From: an uncultured Flavihumibacter sp.
GTDB taxonomy: Bacteria > Bacteroidota > Bacteroidia > Chitinophagales > Chitinophagaceae
Assembly (NCBI GenBank): GCA_946481605.1
Contig: CAMLPA010000040.1
Location: forward strand, 1-13,679
Length of the DNA: 13,679 nucleotides
Direction: 5' to 3'
Position 1 is the first letter of the stretch. Each line of letters begins with the position of its first letter. Made by a program: the position numbers and the translations under genes. The notes under the pieces are model-generated. The model saw nothing but the letters and a program-made list of their open reading frames with translations, was not told the origin of the DNA and did no database searches. Below, in pieces: positions 6,661-13,679 of this stretch.

Positions 6661-7353
6661 ATGGAACCGAAAGGCAAGAAGATACTGATCGCCGACGACG
6701 AGCCCGATATCCTGGAAATACTGGACTACAACCTCAGAAAAGAAGGCTATGAAGTAGTGAGGGCCGCCAATGGAGATGAAGCGCTTGAACAAGCCAAAGT
6801 CCAGAAACCCGACCTCATTGTGCTGGACATCATGATGCCTAAAAGAACCGGACTTGAAGTTTGTGAGATTCTCCGCAACCAGGAAGCCTTCCGCGATACA
6901 CTGATCATTATGCTCACCGCCCTCAGCGACGAGACCTCCCACATCAAAGGACTGGAAAGCGGCGCTGACGACTACGTAAACAAACCCATCAGCCCGAAAG
7001 TGCTCACCAGCCGTGTAAACGCACTCTTCCGCAGGCTCAACAAGAACGTCAATACCAAAGAAGAAGGCGGCGTACTCAAAATAGACAACCTCACCATTGA
7101 TCCGGTGAAGTTTGTGGTGATGGCCGACGACCAGGAAATCATTCTCGCCAAAAAAGAATTCGAACTCCTCTACCTGCTCGCCTCCAAACCAGGCCGTGTT
7201 TTCCTCCGCAACGAAATCCTCAGCCAGATATGGGGCAACGATGTAATCGTTGGCGACCGTACCATTGATGTACACGTCAGGAAAGTAAGGCAGAAAATGG
7301 GAATGGATTGCATCACAACTGTAAAAGGAGTGGGCTATAAGTTTGAGCTGTAA
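6661..7353 (+). CDS. OmpR/PhoB-family DNA-binding response regulator
   Basis: Cytoplasmic transcription factor activated by phosphorylation from the adjacent kinase. The 230-aa protein has a receiver domain (about 6-123) with the acidic pair Asp12/Asp13, phospho-acceptor Asp56 (LIVLDIMMP), switch Thr86 and Lys108 (NKP). A winged-helix DNA-binding domain follows (about 135-230) with the OmpR-type recognition helix region GDRTIDVHVRKVRQKMG (199-215) and terminal hairpin TTVKGVGYKFEL. The kinase ATG is 28 nt downstream. The pair resembles the PhoB/PhoR pair of Bacteroidota; that assignment rests on family resemblance and on Pho-type boxes elsewhere in the window, so I give no symbol. A similar protein could be a differently tuned OmpR-family regulator. 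Confidence 0.92.
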   Translation: MEPKGKKILIADDEPDILEILDYNLRKEGYEVVRAANGDEALEQAKVQKPDLIVLDIMMPKRTGLEVCEILRNQEAFRDTLIIMLTALSDETSHIKGLESGADDYVNKPISPKVLTSRVNALFRRLNKNVNTKEEGGVLKIDNLTIDPVKFVVMADDQEIILAKKEFELLYLLASKPGRVFLRNEILSQIWGNDVIVGDRTIDVHVRKVRQKMGMDCITTVKGVGYKFEL

Positions 7354-7381
7354 TCATTTTGAATTTCCTACCTTCCAATAC

Positions 7382-8431
7382 ATGTTTGATACCAAAAACC
7401 TTTCGCCCCGGCAGCTATCGGCACTAACGGCGTTTATGCTATCCGTGCCCATCGCGCTGGGTATTTACTGGCTTCGTCCCGTATGGTGGATCGGCGTTTC
7501 CGCCTTTTTCCTGGTGTTCGCCGGCAGTTACGCGCTGGTGGCCATCACGCTTCAGCGCTTCATCTACCGGAAAATAAAACTCATCTACAAATACATCTAC
7601 CAAACCAAAGCATCCAAAAAGGAGGAGATGTACTACAAATACATCATTCCGCAGAAAGGCATCGATGAAGTAAGAATGGACGTGGAGAAATGGGCCGATC
7701 AACGCAAACAGGAAATCGAAAACCTCAAGCAGAACGAAGCTTACAGGAAAGAGTTTCTTCAGAACCTGGCCCATGAATTTAAAACGCCCATCTTCGCTAT
7801 CCAGGGTTATGTGGATACACTACTGAACGGTGCCATGGAAGATCCCGATATCAGTAAACGTTTCCTTACCAACGCGTCCAAAAACGTGGACCGCCTCGTG
7901 AACCTGATGAACGACCTCGATGAAATTTCCAAACTGGAAAGAGGTGAACAGGCACTGTACAAACAGAATTTCGTGATCCAGGACCTCACAAAAGAAGTGT
8001 TCGAATCCCTCTCCATCAAAACCAATGAGAAAGGGATCAAATGCAGCATCAAAAAGGGCTGTGAACCACCCCTCACCGTTTTCGCCGATAAAGAGAAGAT
8101 CAGGCAGGTGCTCATCAACCTCGTGGAGAACGCCACCAAATACGGCCGACCCGGCGGCACCATTGTGGCCAGCATGTACAATACCGATGGCAAACATGTT
8201 CTGATTGAAATATCTGATGACGGACTAGGTATAGAAGAAGAACACCTTATCCGCATCTTCGAACGTTTTTACCGCACCGATAAAGCACGCAGCCGTGATA
8301 AAGGCGGCACGGGATTAGGACTGGCCATCTGCAAACATATTGTGGAAGCCCACGGCCAAACCATTCACGTAAGAAGTAAAATAGATGTGGGTACGACTAT
8401 TGGCTTTACACTGGACGCGAAGAAAGATTGA
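7382..8431 (+). CDS. Membrane sensor histidine kinase, PhoR-like
   Basis: Inner-membrane kinase that phosphorylates the regulator encoded just upstream. I take the ATG at 7382 (349 aa); the longer frame from a TTG at 7343 overlaps the regulator stop and adds 13 unlikely residues. Two membrane helices lie at about 13-30 and 33-56 with almost no periplasmic loop between them, so it probably senses through the membrane or a partner rather than an external domain. A helical linker (about 60-120) leads to the HisKA domain with phospho-acceptor His131 in NLAHEFKTPIFAIQGYVDTL, a sequence style I associate with PhoR-like kinases of Bacteroidota. The ATPase domain has N box Asn250 (LVENATKYG), G1 DDGLGI (279-284), F box ERFYRTDKARS and G2 GGTGLGL (308-314). 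No PAS domain is visible. Confidence 0.92.
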   Translation: MFDTKNLSPRQLSALTAFMLSVPIALGIYWLRPVWWIGVSAFFLVFAGSYALVAITLQRFIYRKIKLIYKYIYQTKASKKEEMYYKYIIPQKGIDEVRMDVEKWADQRKQEIENLKQNEAYRKEFLQNLAHEFKTPIFAIQGYVDTLLNGAMEDPDISKRFLTNASKNVDRLVNLMNDLDEISKLERGEQALYKQNFVIQDLTKEVFESLSIKTNEKGIKCSIKKGCEPPLTVFADKEKIRQVLINLVENATKYGRPGGTIVASMYNTDGKHVLIEISDDGLGIEEEHLIRIFERFYRTDKARSRDKGGTGLGLAICKHIVEAHGQTIHVRSKIDVGTTIGFTLDAKKD

Positions 8432-8565
8432 TCAGTTAAAATCTCCTTCAGAAATCACAAAGACACATCCGGAACAACACCAACTTACTACGATTCAATT
8501 GTTCCTGCGGGTGATCTGGGAACCGGAGCATGGGAGGTGAAAAGCTACTTCACCACTTCCGGTTC
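8432..8565. other. Hairpins in the convergent spacer after the kinase gene
   Basis: The gap between the kinase stop and the convergent lipoprotein stop holds two inverted repeats. GGAACAA (8471-8477) pairs with TTGTTCC (8499-8505) over a 21-nt loop. GAACCGGA (8520-8527) pairs with TCCGGTTC (8558-8565), enclosing an inner stem GGTGAA/TTCACC (8536-8541/8549-8554) that spans the lipoprotein stop codon. Neither has a T run, so a bidirectional terminator is possible but not shown. Confidence 0.4.
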
Positions 8566-9009
8566 TATTGCATACTTTTTCAGCTCACGCAAGGCTGTTC
8601 CAGCGCTATCACTCAGGTTAAACCTGATCAATTCGCCATTTTTAATATAACTGATATAATTGCACTGGTTGCGGTCACTCACAAAATAAAGTGTGTTGAC
8701 TACCGCACCTTTTTCGAAGAGATAGATTTTGCCCTCTTTCAGGCATGGTGTTTCTTTTGGAAGTGTATCCTGCAAAGAATGCAGAACAGGTGCAATTCGG
8801 CCCACTTCTGTGGTACGGGTTAATGTAAAATACCTGAGGTTCGCGGTGTCTTTAAAATAGATGACTTCCATACTATCCGCAGAAAAATGGGCAGGATTCG
8901 GTTTTGCGGAGGTCTTAACCACCGGAGTTGGTTCAGCAGCAGGTTCCCCGGAATTGCAGGCGGAGAAAAATACAACCAGAACCGGAAACACAAAGCTCAG
9001 TTTTTTCAT
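8545..9009 (-). CDS. Small lipoprotein of unknown function
   Basis: A 154-aa exported lipoprotein. Residues 1-17 form a lipoprotein signal peptide and the lipobox FFSAC puts the lipidated cysteine at residue 18. A Pro/Ala/Thr-rich linker follows (20-42), then a compact domain of about 110 residues rich in beta-strand-like stretches (MEVIYFKD, LRYFTLTRT, KIYLFEKGAVVNTLYFVSD). Cys89 and Cys116 could form a disulfide in the periplasm. I do not recognise the family. The gene is convergent with the kinase gene and lies downstream of the terminator of the TonB receptor operon. Its only promoter-like element sits so close to the ATG that the mRNA might be leaderless. Codon pattern and a clean lipobox argue that it is real. 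Confidence 0.78.
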   Translation of the reverse strand: MKKLSFVFPVLVVFFSACNSGEPAAEPTPVVKTSAKPNPAHFSADSMEVIYFKDTANLRYFTLTRTTEVGRIAPVLHSLQDTLPKETPCLKEGKIYLFEKGAVVNTLYFVSDRNQCNYISYIKNGELIRFNLSDSAGTALRELKKYAIEPEVVK

Positions 9010-9013
9010 GGTG

Positions 9014-9021
9014 CAAATTTA
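9014..9021 (-). promoter_or_regulatory. -7-like element immediately before the small lipoprotein
   Basis: TAAATTTG on the minus strand (9021-9014) matches TAnnTTTG, but only 4 nt separate it from the ATG at 9009. If used, transcription would begin at about the start codon. The element overlaps the end of the upstream terminator's T tract, so chance occurrence in AT-rich sequence is possible. Confidence 0.35.
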
Positions 9022-9051
9022 AAAAAATTCCGCCCCGAAGAATCGGGGCGG
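9021..9051 (-). terminator. Rho-independent terminator of the receptor/lipoprotein operon
   Basis: CCGCCCCGA (9030-9038) and TCGGGGCGG (9043-9051) form a perfect 9-bp GC-rich stem with the 4-nt loop AGAA. In the minus direction it is followed by AATTTTTTT (9029-9021). It lies 53 nt after the stop of the beta-helix lipoprotein gene and separates that operon from the small lipoprotein gene. Confidence 0.9.
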
Positions 9052-9104
9052 CTTAAATCTACTCTTTACTCTGATATTGCTACGAACGAATATAAAAGCA
9101 GATT

Positions 9105-10526
9105 CTAGTAGTTATTGGTCTGCGGTGTAAAGCTTGCCCAACCGGTAAGCCAGTTGGTGGTGCCGAACGCGCCGCGGTAAGTTGTTGAAGTGAAGTAAGC
9201 ATCAAGTCCTGTAAAGCTGGCTCCGGACAATGCAGGTGAACCTGAAGCAGGAATGAAGTTAGGAGCATTCAGCATGAAGGGGCTGGTAAGCATCACGTCT
9301 TCGCGTTTAGCAAGAATAGTAGTACCATCGGCTTCTACTTTGGCACGCATTGCAGCCACAGTTTCTGCGATCATAGCGGAGCGGTCGGAACTGCTCAATG
9401 GGTTAGCGCCATATTTTGCACCGGTGAAAGCACGTGCAGCGGATGAGTCAGCAAGCACAGAACCAGCGTAAACAGCAATGATATTGTTCTTGAATGAAGA
9501 GTTGTTGTCTGTGTAGTATGCGTTCCATGTTGCCGCTGATTCTATAGAGAAACCACCTTTTCTATGACCGAGCAGGATGGAGTTGTGTACCGCAAAGCGA
9601 ACAGCGCGTCTCCATCTGTTGGAATAGTTGTGTGTGGCGGCAGATCCTGTGGTATCGTATGGCCCGATGAAGGTAAAGTTAGAGAGTACAGGACGGGTGA
9701 ACGGCGTTGCGGATGTGCCGCTTCCGTCGTTATCGGCTTCAATACCGTTGGCAGCATCAGTATCCGCGAATTTGTCGCGCAGGGAAACGGCGAATTGAAT
9801 TTTACCGGTGTAACCGAAGTCGAAATCGAAATCATCGTCCGCTGTTGCGAAAGCAACCAGGTTTTTACAATTTACTGTTCCACCGAAGAACTCATACGCA
9901 TCATCGTTTCCATAAGAAACCTGCACGTTTTCGATGATGGTTTTAGAACCTACACCACCCAGTGTAAGCCCGTTGATTTCAGAGCCTGGTTCAGCGGCAA
10001 TACCTGCGAATTCAATACGTACATAACGGAGAATACCGGAATTGTCTTCAGCATCAGTACCGCCATAAGGACGGTTCACACCACCTTCAATGATGGGCGC
10101 TGGTGAAGTTGGACGGTTGGTAGTAGCTTTACCCAACAGGATAATTCCACCCCAGTCGCCGGGCTGGCGCTGGCCGGAAGCTTTTCCCGAAGTAAAGATG
10201 ATGGGCTCAGTGGGAGAACCATCTGCAATAAGGCGTGCACCCCTTTCAACAATGAGGGCACCCTTCTCCGTAATGTCACTTTTGATGATGGAACCCGGTG
10301 CAATGGTAACCACGGCGCCGTTGTTCACGTAAACATATCCTTTCAGTGTATAGGTTCCTTTCGCCAGGGTAATGCTCCTGTCGTAAGTGCCCGTAAGAAT
10401 TTTAGTAACGTTGGGATCATCGGTGGAAGTTCCGCCACCTGAACCGTTGTTCTCGTTAAACTCCACCTTTACGCAGGAAGTAAGGGCGAACATGCCTGCT
10501 ACCGCTGCTAAGAAAACTTTTTTCAT
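9105..10526 (-). CDS. Surface-type lipoprotein with beta-helix-like fold, partner of the TonB receptor
   Basis: A 473-aa exported lipoprotein with lipobox ALTSC and lipidated Cys18, followed by a low-complexity Gly/Ser/Asn linker (26-34). From about 48 the sequence shows short repeated strand-turn units (AVVTIAPGSIIKSD, GALIVERGARLIADG, NGLTLGGVGSKTIIENVQVSYG) typical of right-handed parallel beta-helices. Acidic clusters NDDAYEFFGG (207-216) and ADDDFDFDFG (229-238) could bind metal ions such as calcium. The C-terminus YRGAFGTTNWLTGW is a signature I associate with a family found beside TonB receptors in Bacteroidota; I recall no proven function. It is 41 nt downstream of the receptor gene and shares its terminator, so the two are probably one outer-membrane uptake pair. 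It is not SusD-like: no helical TPR pattern is visible. Confidence 0.82.
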   Translation of the reverse strand: MKKVFLAAVAGMFALTSCVKVEFNENNGSGGGTSTDDPNVTKILTGTYDRSITLAKGTYTLKGYVYVNNGAVVTIAPGSIIKSDITEKGALIVERGARLIADGSPTEPIIFTSGKASGQRQPGDWGGIILLGKATTNRPTSPAPIIEGGVNRPYGGTDAEDNSGILRYVRIEFAGIAAEPGSEINGLTLGGVGSKTIIENVQVSYGNDDAYEFFGGTVNCKNLVAFATADDDFDFDFGYTGKIQFAVSLRDKFADTDAANGIEADNDGSGTSATPFTRPVLSNFTFIGPYDTTGSAATHNYSNRWRRAVRFAVHNSILLGHRKGGFSIESAATWNAYYTDNNSSFKNNIIAVYAGSVLADSSAARAFTGAKYGANPLSSSDRSAMIAETVAAMRAKVEADGTTILAKREDVMLTSPFMLNAPNFIPASGSPALSGASFTGLDAYFTSTTYRGAFGTTNWLTGWASFTPQTNNY

Positions 10527-10567
10527 GTTTATTCTGGTTTGAAAGTCTTTGATTGGTTTTATAAAAT

Positions 10568-13390
10568 TTAGAGGCTGAAATCGTATGTAAATCCGAGTGT
10601 AATAGTGCTTCCGGGTGTGAAGGAACTGAATACGCGGTCGGTTCCTTTTTTGTAAATCTTATCGGTATCCACGTTCTCGTACAACATGATCTTCTGGTTG
10701 AGGATGTCTGAAATGGTGAGCTTAATCTCCCCTCTTTTATTCGCCACTTTTTTGGCAAGTTGGAAATCGATCAGGTCACGGGGGTTTTCATATATATCCG
10801 GGAAACCAAGTGCATTGTTCCCCACAAGTGAAAGGCGTTGTCCCACCCTATTGTACAGTAAACTTGCAGACAGGCCACTTTTCTCAGCGGAATACTGGAA
10901 ACCGCCGTTGATCAGGTATGGCGACTGTCCCTGAATTGGACGATCAGCAGAAACATCTTTACCAAGTACCTGGTCGGAGAATCTTACCTGAGAGAAGATG
11001 TAAGTGAGGTTACCGAAGAAGGCCAGGTTCTGGAAGAAATCGCTGTTGGGGTTGAGGAAACTGAAGTTCTTACGAAGTTCGAATTCAACACCATAAGTAT
11101 CGGCATCTTTCGCGTTCTGGTAGAAGTAAAGTCTTCTGTCGGCGTTACTTCCCGGGTCGAGACGGAATTCGATTGGTTTCACGAATCTTTTGTAGAAACC
11201 ACCCAAAGTGAGCGCCTCGCCTGGTGCAGGGTACCATTCGTAACGAAGGTCGGCATTGTAGATGTCCGCGCTTTCAAGAGAAGGCGCACCTGAAACGCCG
11301 TAGTTGGATTCATAATCGTAGAACTGGAAAGGCGCGATCTCCCTGAATTCAGGACGGGATACTGTTTTAGAAATGGAAGCCCGTATGTTATTATCTCTGT
11401 TAATAGAGAAAGTTAAGTTGGCAGAAGGCAATACATCCCATTGTTCGTTGTTAATCACCACCTGCTCCGCTGAACGGTCTTTGGTACGGAGAAACTGTTC
11501 GAAGAATTCTACGCGAAGTCCCCATACAAGGCGCACGCGGTCTGAAAACTTCGTGTCGAACATGGCGTATCCGGCATCCAGTGCGGAAATACCAAAATAC
11601 TTGTCTTCGTTATTGGTGAATTCATCCAGCACAAATCCTGATTCACTGATGTTTTTTGAATCGAATATCTGATCGTATGGCAGGAAGTTCAGTTCGGTAT
11701 TAAAGTTTGAACCGGAGAAAGGAACGTACCTGAATATCCTGGATTTAAAGTCGCGGAAGCGGAGCAATACGGAGCCACCTGCTTTAAAAGTTTGTTTTTC
11801 ACCCATCAGGTTGAAAGGCACGGTGAAAAATCCACCTGCTCCTGCACTGTGGTCCTGCAGTTGAGAGAAGAAGCGGCGTGTGTCATCGGGATCCACTTCA
11901 AACCTGTCGGCACCACCAATCGGGTTTACATATAAAGAAGTACGCAGGTCGGGCTGCTGCTTCATGTTCAACGCGTAGTTCGCGTTCCATTTGAACTTGA
12001 TACCACTGGTGGTAAGTTGGTGTTCACCTTCCAGTTGTGTGCTATACAAACTTCTCTGGTTAAGGAAAGAAGACCAGAGCCGGATATCCTGTAACCTGTT
12101 GTTGTTTACCCCTGACCTTGTATAGTAATTGTCTTCAAAAAAGCGGTTGTAGAGGTTCTTGAAAGCGAACTTATGGCGACCTTTTACATAAGCGATGTTG
12201 GCCATGGCGCCCACTGTGGTGCTGTACCTGTTTTGTTCATCCACATAGTTGAAGATGGCGTTACCAGCCTGTTCGTACTGGGCACGTTCCACATCGTACA
12301 ACATTTTCGCGTTCCGGTAAATCAGGGAAAATACGGCCCCCAGTTGTGCATCATTCTTCAGGCGTTTTCCTGCGCCGTAAGCGATCTGGTAAGTTTGAAT
12401 AGGCGCCGTTCTGGAATTGTCCTGCCTGTACACATCATTCCTGAAACTTCTGGTAAGGTCAAGTTGTTTTTGTGTGCCGCCAACTTCGTTACCCAAAGCC
12501 CTGTATTCCTGTGCTGTAGTAGGGAAGCCTTTAGGCAGATCCCTTCTGCCGTCATCAAAACCGATCCAGTCGAATTTGCCACGTTCGTTGCTCACGAAAT
12601 CCCTGAACGTGGAATTGGTGTTGTACCCGAAACTTACGCCTACATTGAGGAAGTTCCTGGTGGGAACGTCTTTTGTAGTTACCTGCACCAGACCACCGGC
12701 GAACTCACCGGGAAGATCAGGTGTGGCTGTTTTATTGATGACGATGTTGTCGATTACGGAAGAGGGAATAATATCGAAAGAGAAAGTTTTACGATCCGGT
12801 TCAGAACTGGGCATCTGCGCACCGTTGATGATGGCGGCGTTGTAACGATCTCCAAGTCCGCGTACCACAACATATTTATTGTCCTGGATACTTGCGCCAC
12901 TCACCCTTTTAAGCACTTCACCCGTATTGCGATCGGGTGTTTTCTTAATAAAGTCTGCGGCCACCCCGCTTGAAACAGCGGTATTGTTGCGTTGGAAATT
13001 GATCAGGGCGCTTGTACTTTCTTTCTTAACGGATGTTTTCACCACCACTTCAGAAAGTGTGGCGTTGCTTACTTCAAGTACAATCTGGATATCATTGTCT
13101 GTTCCGGCTTTCACTTCTACATCTTCCAGCATTTTGGTATCGTACCCAACGTTGGATACGATCAGCGTGTATTTCTTACCCGGCTCCAATGTAATGCTGA
13201 AGCGTCCTTCCACATTCGCGGCCTGTGATTTACCTGCGCCCACCACTTCTACGGTAGCACCGGCTATTGCTTCATTTTTTGCATTGATGATTTTTCCGCT
13301 TAAACGGGTTGGCTGTTGCGCATTCAGAATGCCGAAACACATTATGAATAAAAGAGAGAGAAACGGTTTGAGTAAAGAAGAAGATTGCAT
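10568..13390 (-). CDS. TonB-dependent outer-membrane receptor with carboxypeptidase-regulatory-like domain
   Basis: Outer-membrane channel that imports a scarce ligand with energy from TonB/ExbBD. The 940-aa protein has a signal peptide (1-24, cleavage after ILNA), a carboxypeptidase-regulatory-like beta domain (about 28-107) common in Bacteroidota receptors, a TonB-box-like LSEVVVK (112-118), and a plug domain (about 125-242) with VVVRGLGDRYNAAIINGAQM and the closing FAGGLVQVTTKD. The rest forms the 22-strand barrel, ending in the aromatic-terminated strand ITLGFTYDFSL. The start at 13390 gives an intact signal peptide. The ligand cannot be read directly; the Pho-type box array in the promoter suggests phosphate or an organophosphate. 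The downstream partner is the beta-helix lipoprotein. Confidence 0.94.
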   Translation of the reverse strand: MQSSSLLKPFLSLLFIMCFGILNAQQPTRLSGKIINAKNEAIAGATVEVVGAGKSQAANVEGRFSITLEPGKKYTLIVSNVGYDTKMLEDVEVKAGTDNDIQIVLEVSNATLSEVVVKTSVKKESTSALINFQRNNTAVSSGVAADFIKKTPDRNTGEVLKRVSGASIQDNKYVVVRGLGDRYNAAIINGAQMPSSEPDRKTFSFDIIPSSVIDNIVINKTATPDLPGEFAGGLVQVTTKDVPTRNFLNVGVSFGYNTNSTFRDFVSNERGKFDWIGFDDGRRDLPKGFPTTAQEYRALGNEVGGTQKQLDLTRSFRNDVYRQDNSRTAPIQTYQIAYGAGKRLKNDAQLGAVFSLIYRNAKMLYDVERAQYEQAGNAIFNYVDEQNRYSTTVGAMANIAYVKGRHKFAFKNLYNRFFEDNYYTRSGVNNNRLQDIRLWSSFLNQRSLYSTQLEGEHQLTTSGIKFKWNANYALNMKQQPDLRTSLYVNPIGGADRFEVDPDDTRRFFSQLQDHSAGAGGFFTVPFNLMGEKQTFKAGGSVLLRFRDFKSRIFRYVPFSGSNFNTELNFLPYDQIFDSKNISESGFVLDEFTNNEDKYFGISALDAGYAMFDTKFSDRVRLVWGLRVEFFEQFLRTKDRSAEQVVINNEQWDVLPSANLTFSINRDNNIRASISKTVSRPEFREIAPFQFYDYESNYGVSGAPSLESADIYNADLRYEWYPAPGEALTLGGFYKRFVKPIEFRLDPGSNADRRLYFYQNAKDADTYGVEFELRKNFSFLNPNSDFFQNLAFFGNLTYIFSQVRFSDQVLGKDVSADRPIQGQSPYLINGGFQYSAEKSGLSASLLYNRVGQRLSLVGNNALGFPDIYENPRDLIDFQLAKKVANKRGEIKLTISDILNQKIMLYENVDTDKIYKKGTDRVFSSFTPGSTITLGFTYDFSL

Positions 13391-13407
13391 ACAGTCAATT
13401 TGTGGTG

Positions 13408-13424
13408 CAAAAGAACCAACCGTA
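13408..13424 (-). promoter_or_regulatory. -7 promoter candidates of the receptor operon
   Basis: Two minus-strand octamers each match TAnnTTTG at all but one fixed position: TACGGTTG (13424-13417) and TTCTTTTG (13415-13408). No TTTG -33 box is evident; the expected -33 region is occupied by the box array. This arrangement is usual for PhoB-type activated promoters, where the regulator substitutes for the upstream element. Which octamer is used cannot be decided. Confidence 0.45.
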
Positions 13425-13485
13425 TGTTACCTCCCTGTTAACGCAGTGTTACCGAATTGTGAAGTGAATATGAAGCGAATGTTAA
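13425..13485 (-). promoter_or_regulatory. Six TTAACA-like boxes at an exact 11-bp period (Pho-box-like array)
   Basis: On the minus (receptor) strand, going toward the gene, the hexamers are TTAACA (13485-13480), TTCATA (13474-13469), TTCACA (13463-13458), GTAACA (13452-13447), TTAACA (13441-13436) and GTAACA (13430-13425). Every step is 11 bp. The Bacillus subtilis PhoP box is TT(A/C/T)A(C/T)A repeated at 11 bp, and PhoB of E. coli also binds 11-bp direct repeats. Three boxes match that consensus fully and the others differ by one base. The array abuts the -7 candidates, so an activating role is likely. Confidence 0.7.
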
Positions 13486-13679
13486 GCCATAACATCAAAA
13501 CCAGGCTTCACCAGGTATTCGCGGCAAATTCCGTGAAATCTGTATTACCAAATTATTAACTCATTCAAAAACAACCCATTAACAAAACTCCGCGTACTTA
13601 CACCCGTTCTTTGTTAACTTCATGTTTCCAATGTTAAGGAATTATTAACTCTCCCATCCGGCAAGGCTTACAGGGTTAG
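13486..13679. promoter_or_regulatory. Further TTAAC-rich sequence upstream of the receptor operon
   Basis: No gene is visible here. More hexamers of the same kind occur: TTAACT (13556-13561), TTAACA (13579-13584), and on the other strand a pair of TTAACA-like boxes at 13637-13632 (TTAACA) and 13648-13643 (TTAATA), 11 bp apart, plus TTAACA at 13617-13612 and GAAACA at 13628-13623, also 11 bp apart. They may extend the array, or serve a divergent gene beyond the window. Confidence 0.35.

Noticed and set aside
6496..7275. 259-aa minus-strand reading frame opposite the response regulator
   Set aside because: It is antisense to a clear OmpR-family gene, has no recognisable motif, and its composition (many Phe, Val, His) is that of an antisense shadow.
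7343..7381. TTG start for the histidine kinase overlapping the regulator stop
   Set aside because: It adds 13 residues unlike a kinase N-terminus; the ATG at 7382 is followed directly by the usual charged stretch and membrane helix.
12173..13559. Plus-strand frames of 266 and 226 aa opposite the receptor N-terminus
   Set aside because: Both are antisense to the signal peptide, plug and barrel of the receptor; the longer-reaching one also runs through the phased box array, which is regulatory.

Overview
The window reads as chromosomal DNA of a Bacteroidota bacterium, most likely family Chitinophagaceae (inference). Reasons: several promoter candidates match the Bacteroidota -7 element TAnnTTTG; there are lipoproteins with an MKK...C signal; there is a TonB-dependent receptor with an N-terminal carboxypeptidase-regulatory-like domain; starts lack clear Shine-Dalgarno sequences; and the ATP synthase genes run B-E-F-H, with no atpD or atpC among those visible.

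Layout: (1) 1-2170, minus strand: F-type ATP synthase genes atpB-atpE-atpF and the first 18 codons of atpH, with a well-formed promoter before atpB. (2) 2170-2425: gene-free spacer holding a 152-bp element bounded by a perfect 28-bp inverted repeat. (3) 2426-6430, minus strand: a probable two-gene operon of a secreted 728-aa protein with a caspase-like (clan CD-like) C-terminal motif, then an ABC exporter half-transporter. A near-perfect 32-bp palindrome lies over the expected -33 region of its promoter. (4) 6661-8431, plus strand: an OmpR-family response regulator and a sensor histidine kinase of the PhoB/PhoR type. (5) 8545-9009, minus strand: a small lipoprotein after a strong rho-independent terminator. 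(6) 9105-13390, minus strand: a TonB-dependent receptor and a beta-helix-like surface lipoprotein, one transcription unit. (7) 13391-13679: a regulatory region with six TTAACA-like boxes at an exact 11-bp period, reading on the strand of the receptor gene.

The most interesting reading is that regions 4, 6 and 7 form one phosphate-responsive module. The two-component pair resembles PhoB/PhoR, and the receptor promoter carries a tandem box array of the same period and near-consensus sequence as the Bacillus subtilis PhoP box. The receptor and lipoprotein would then be an outer-membrane uptake pair induced by phosphate starvation, built like SusC/SusD but with a beta-helix lipoprotein in place of SusD. 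The second candidate novelty is the secreted caspase-like protein coupled to an ABC exporter.
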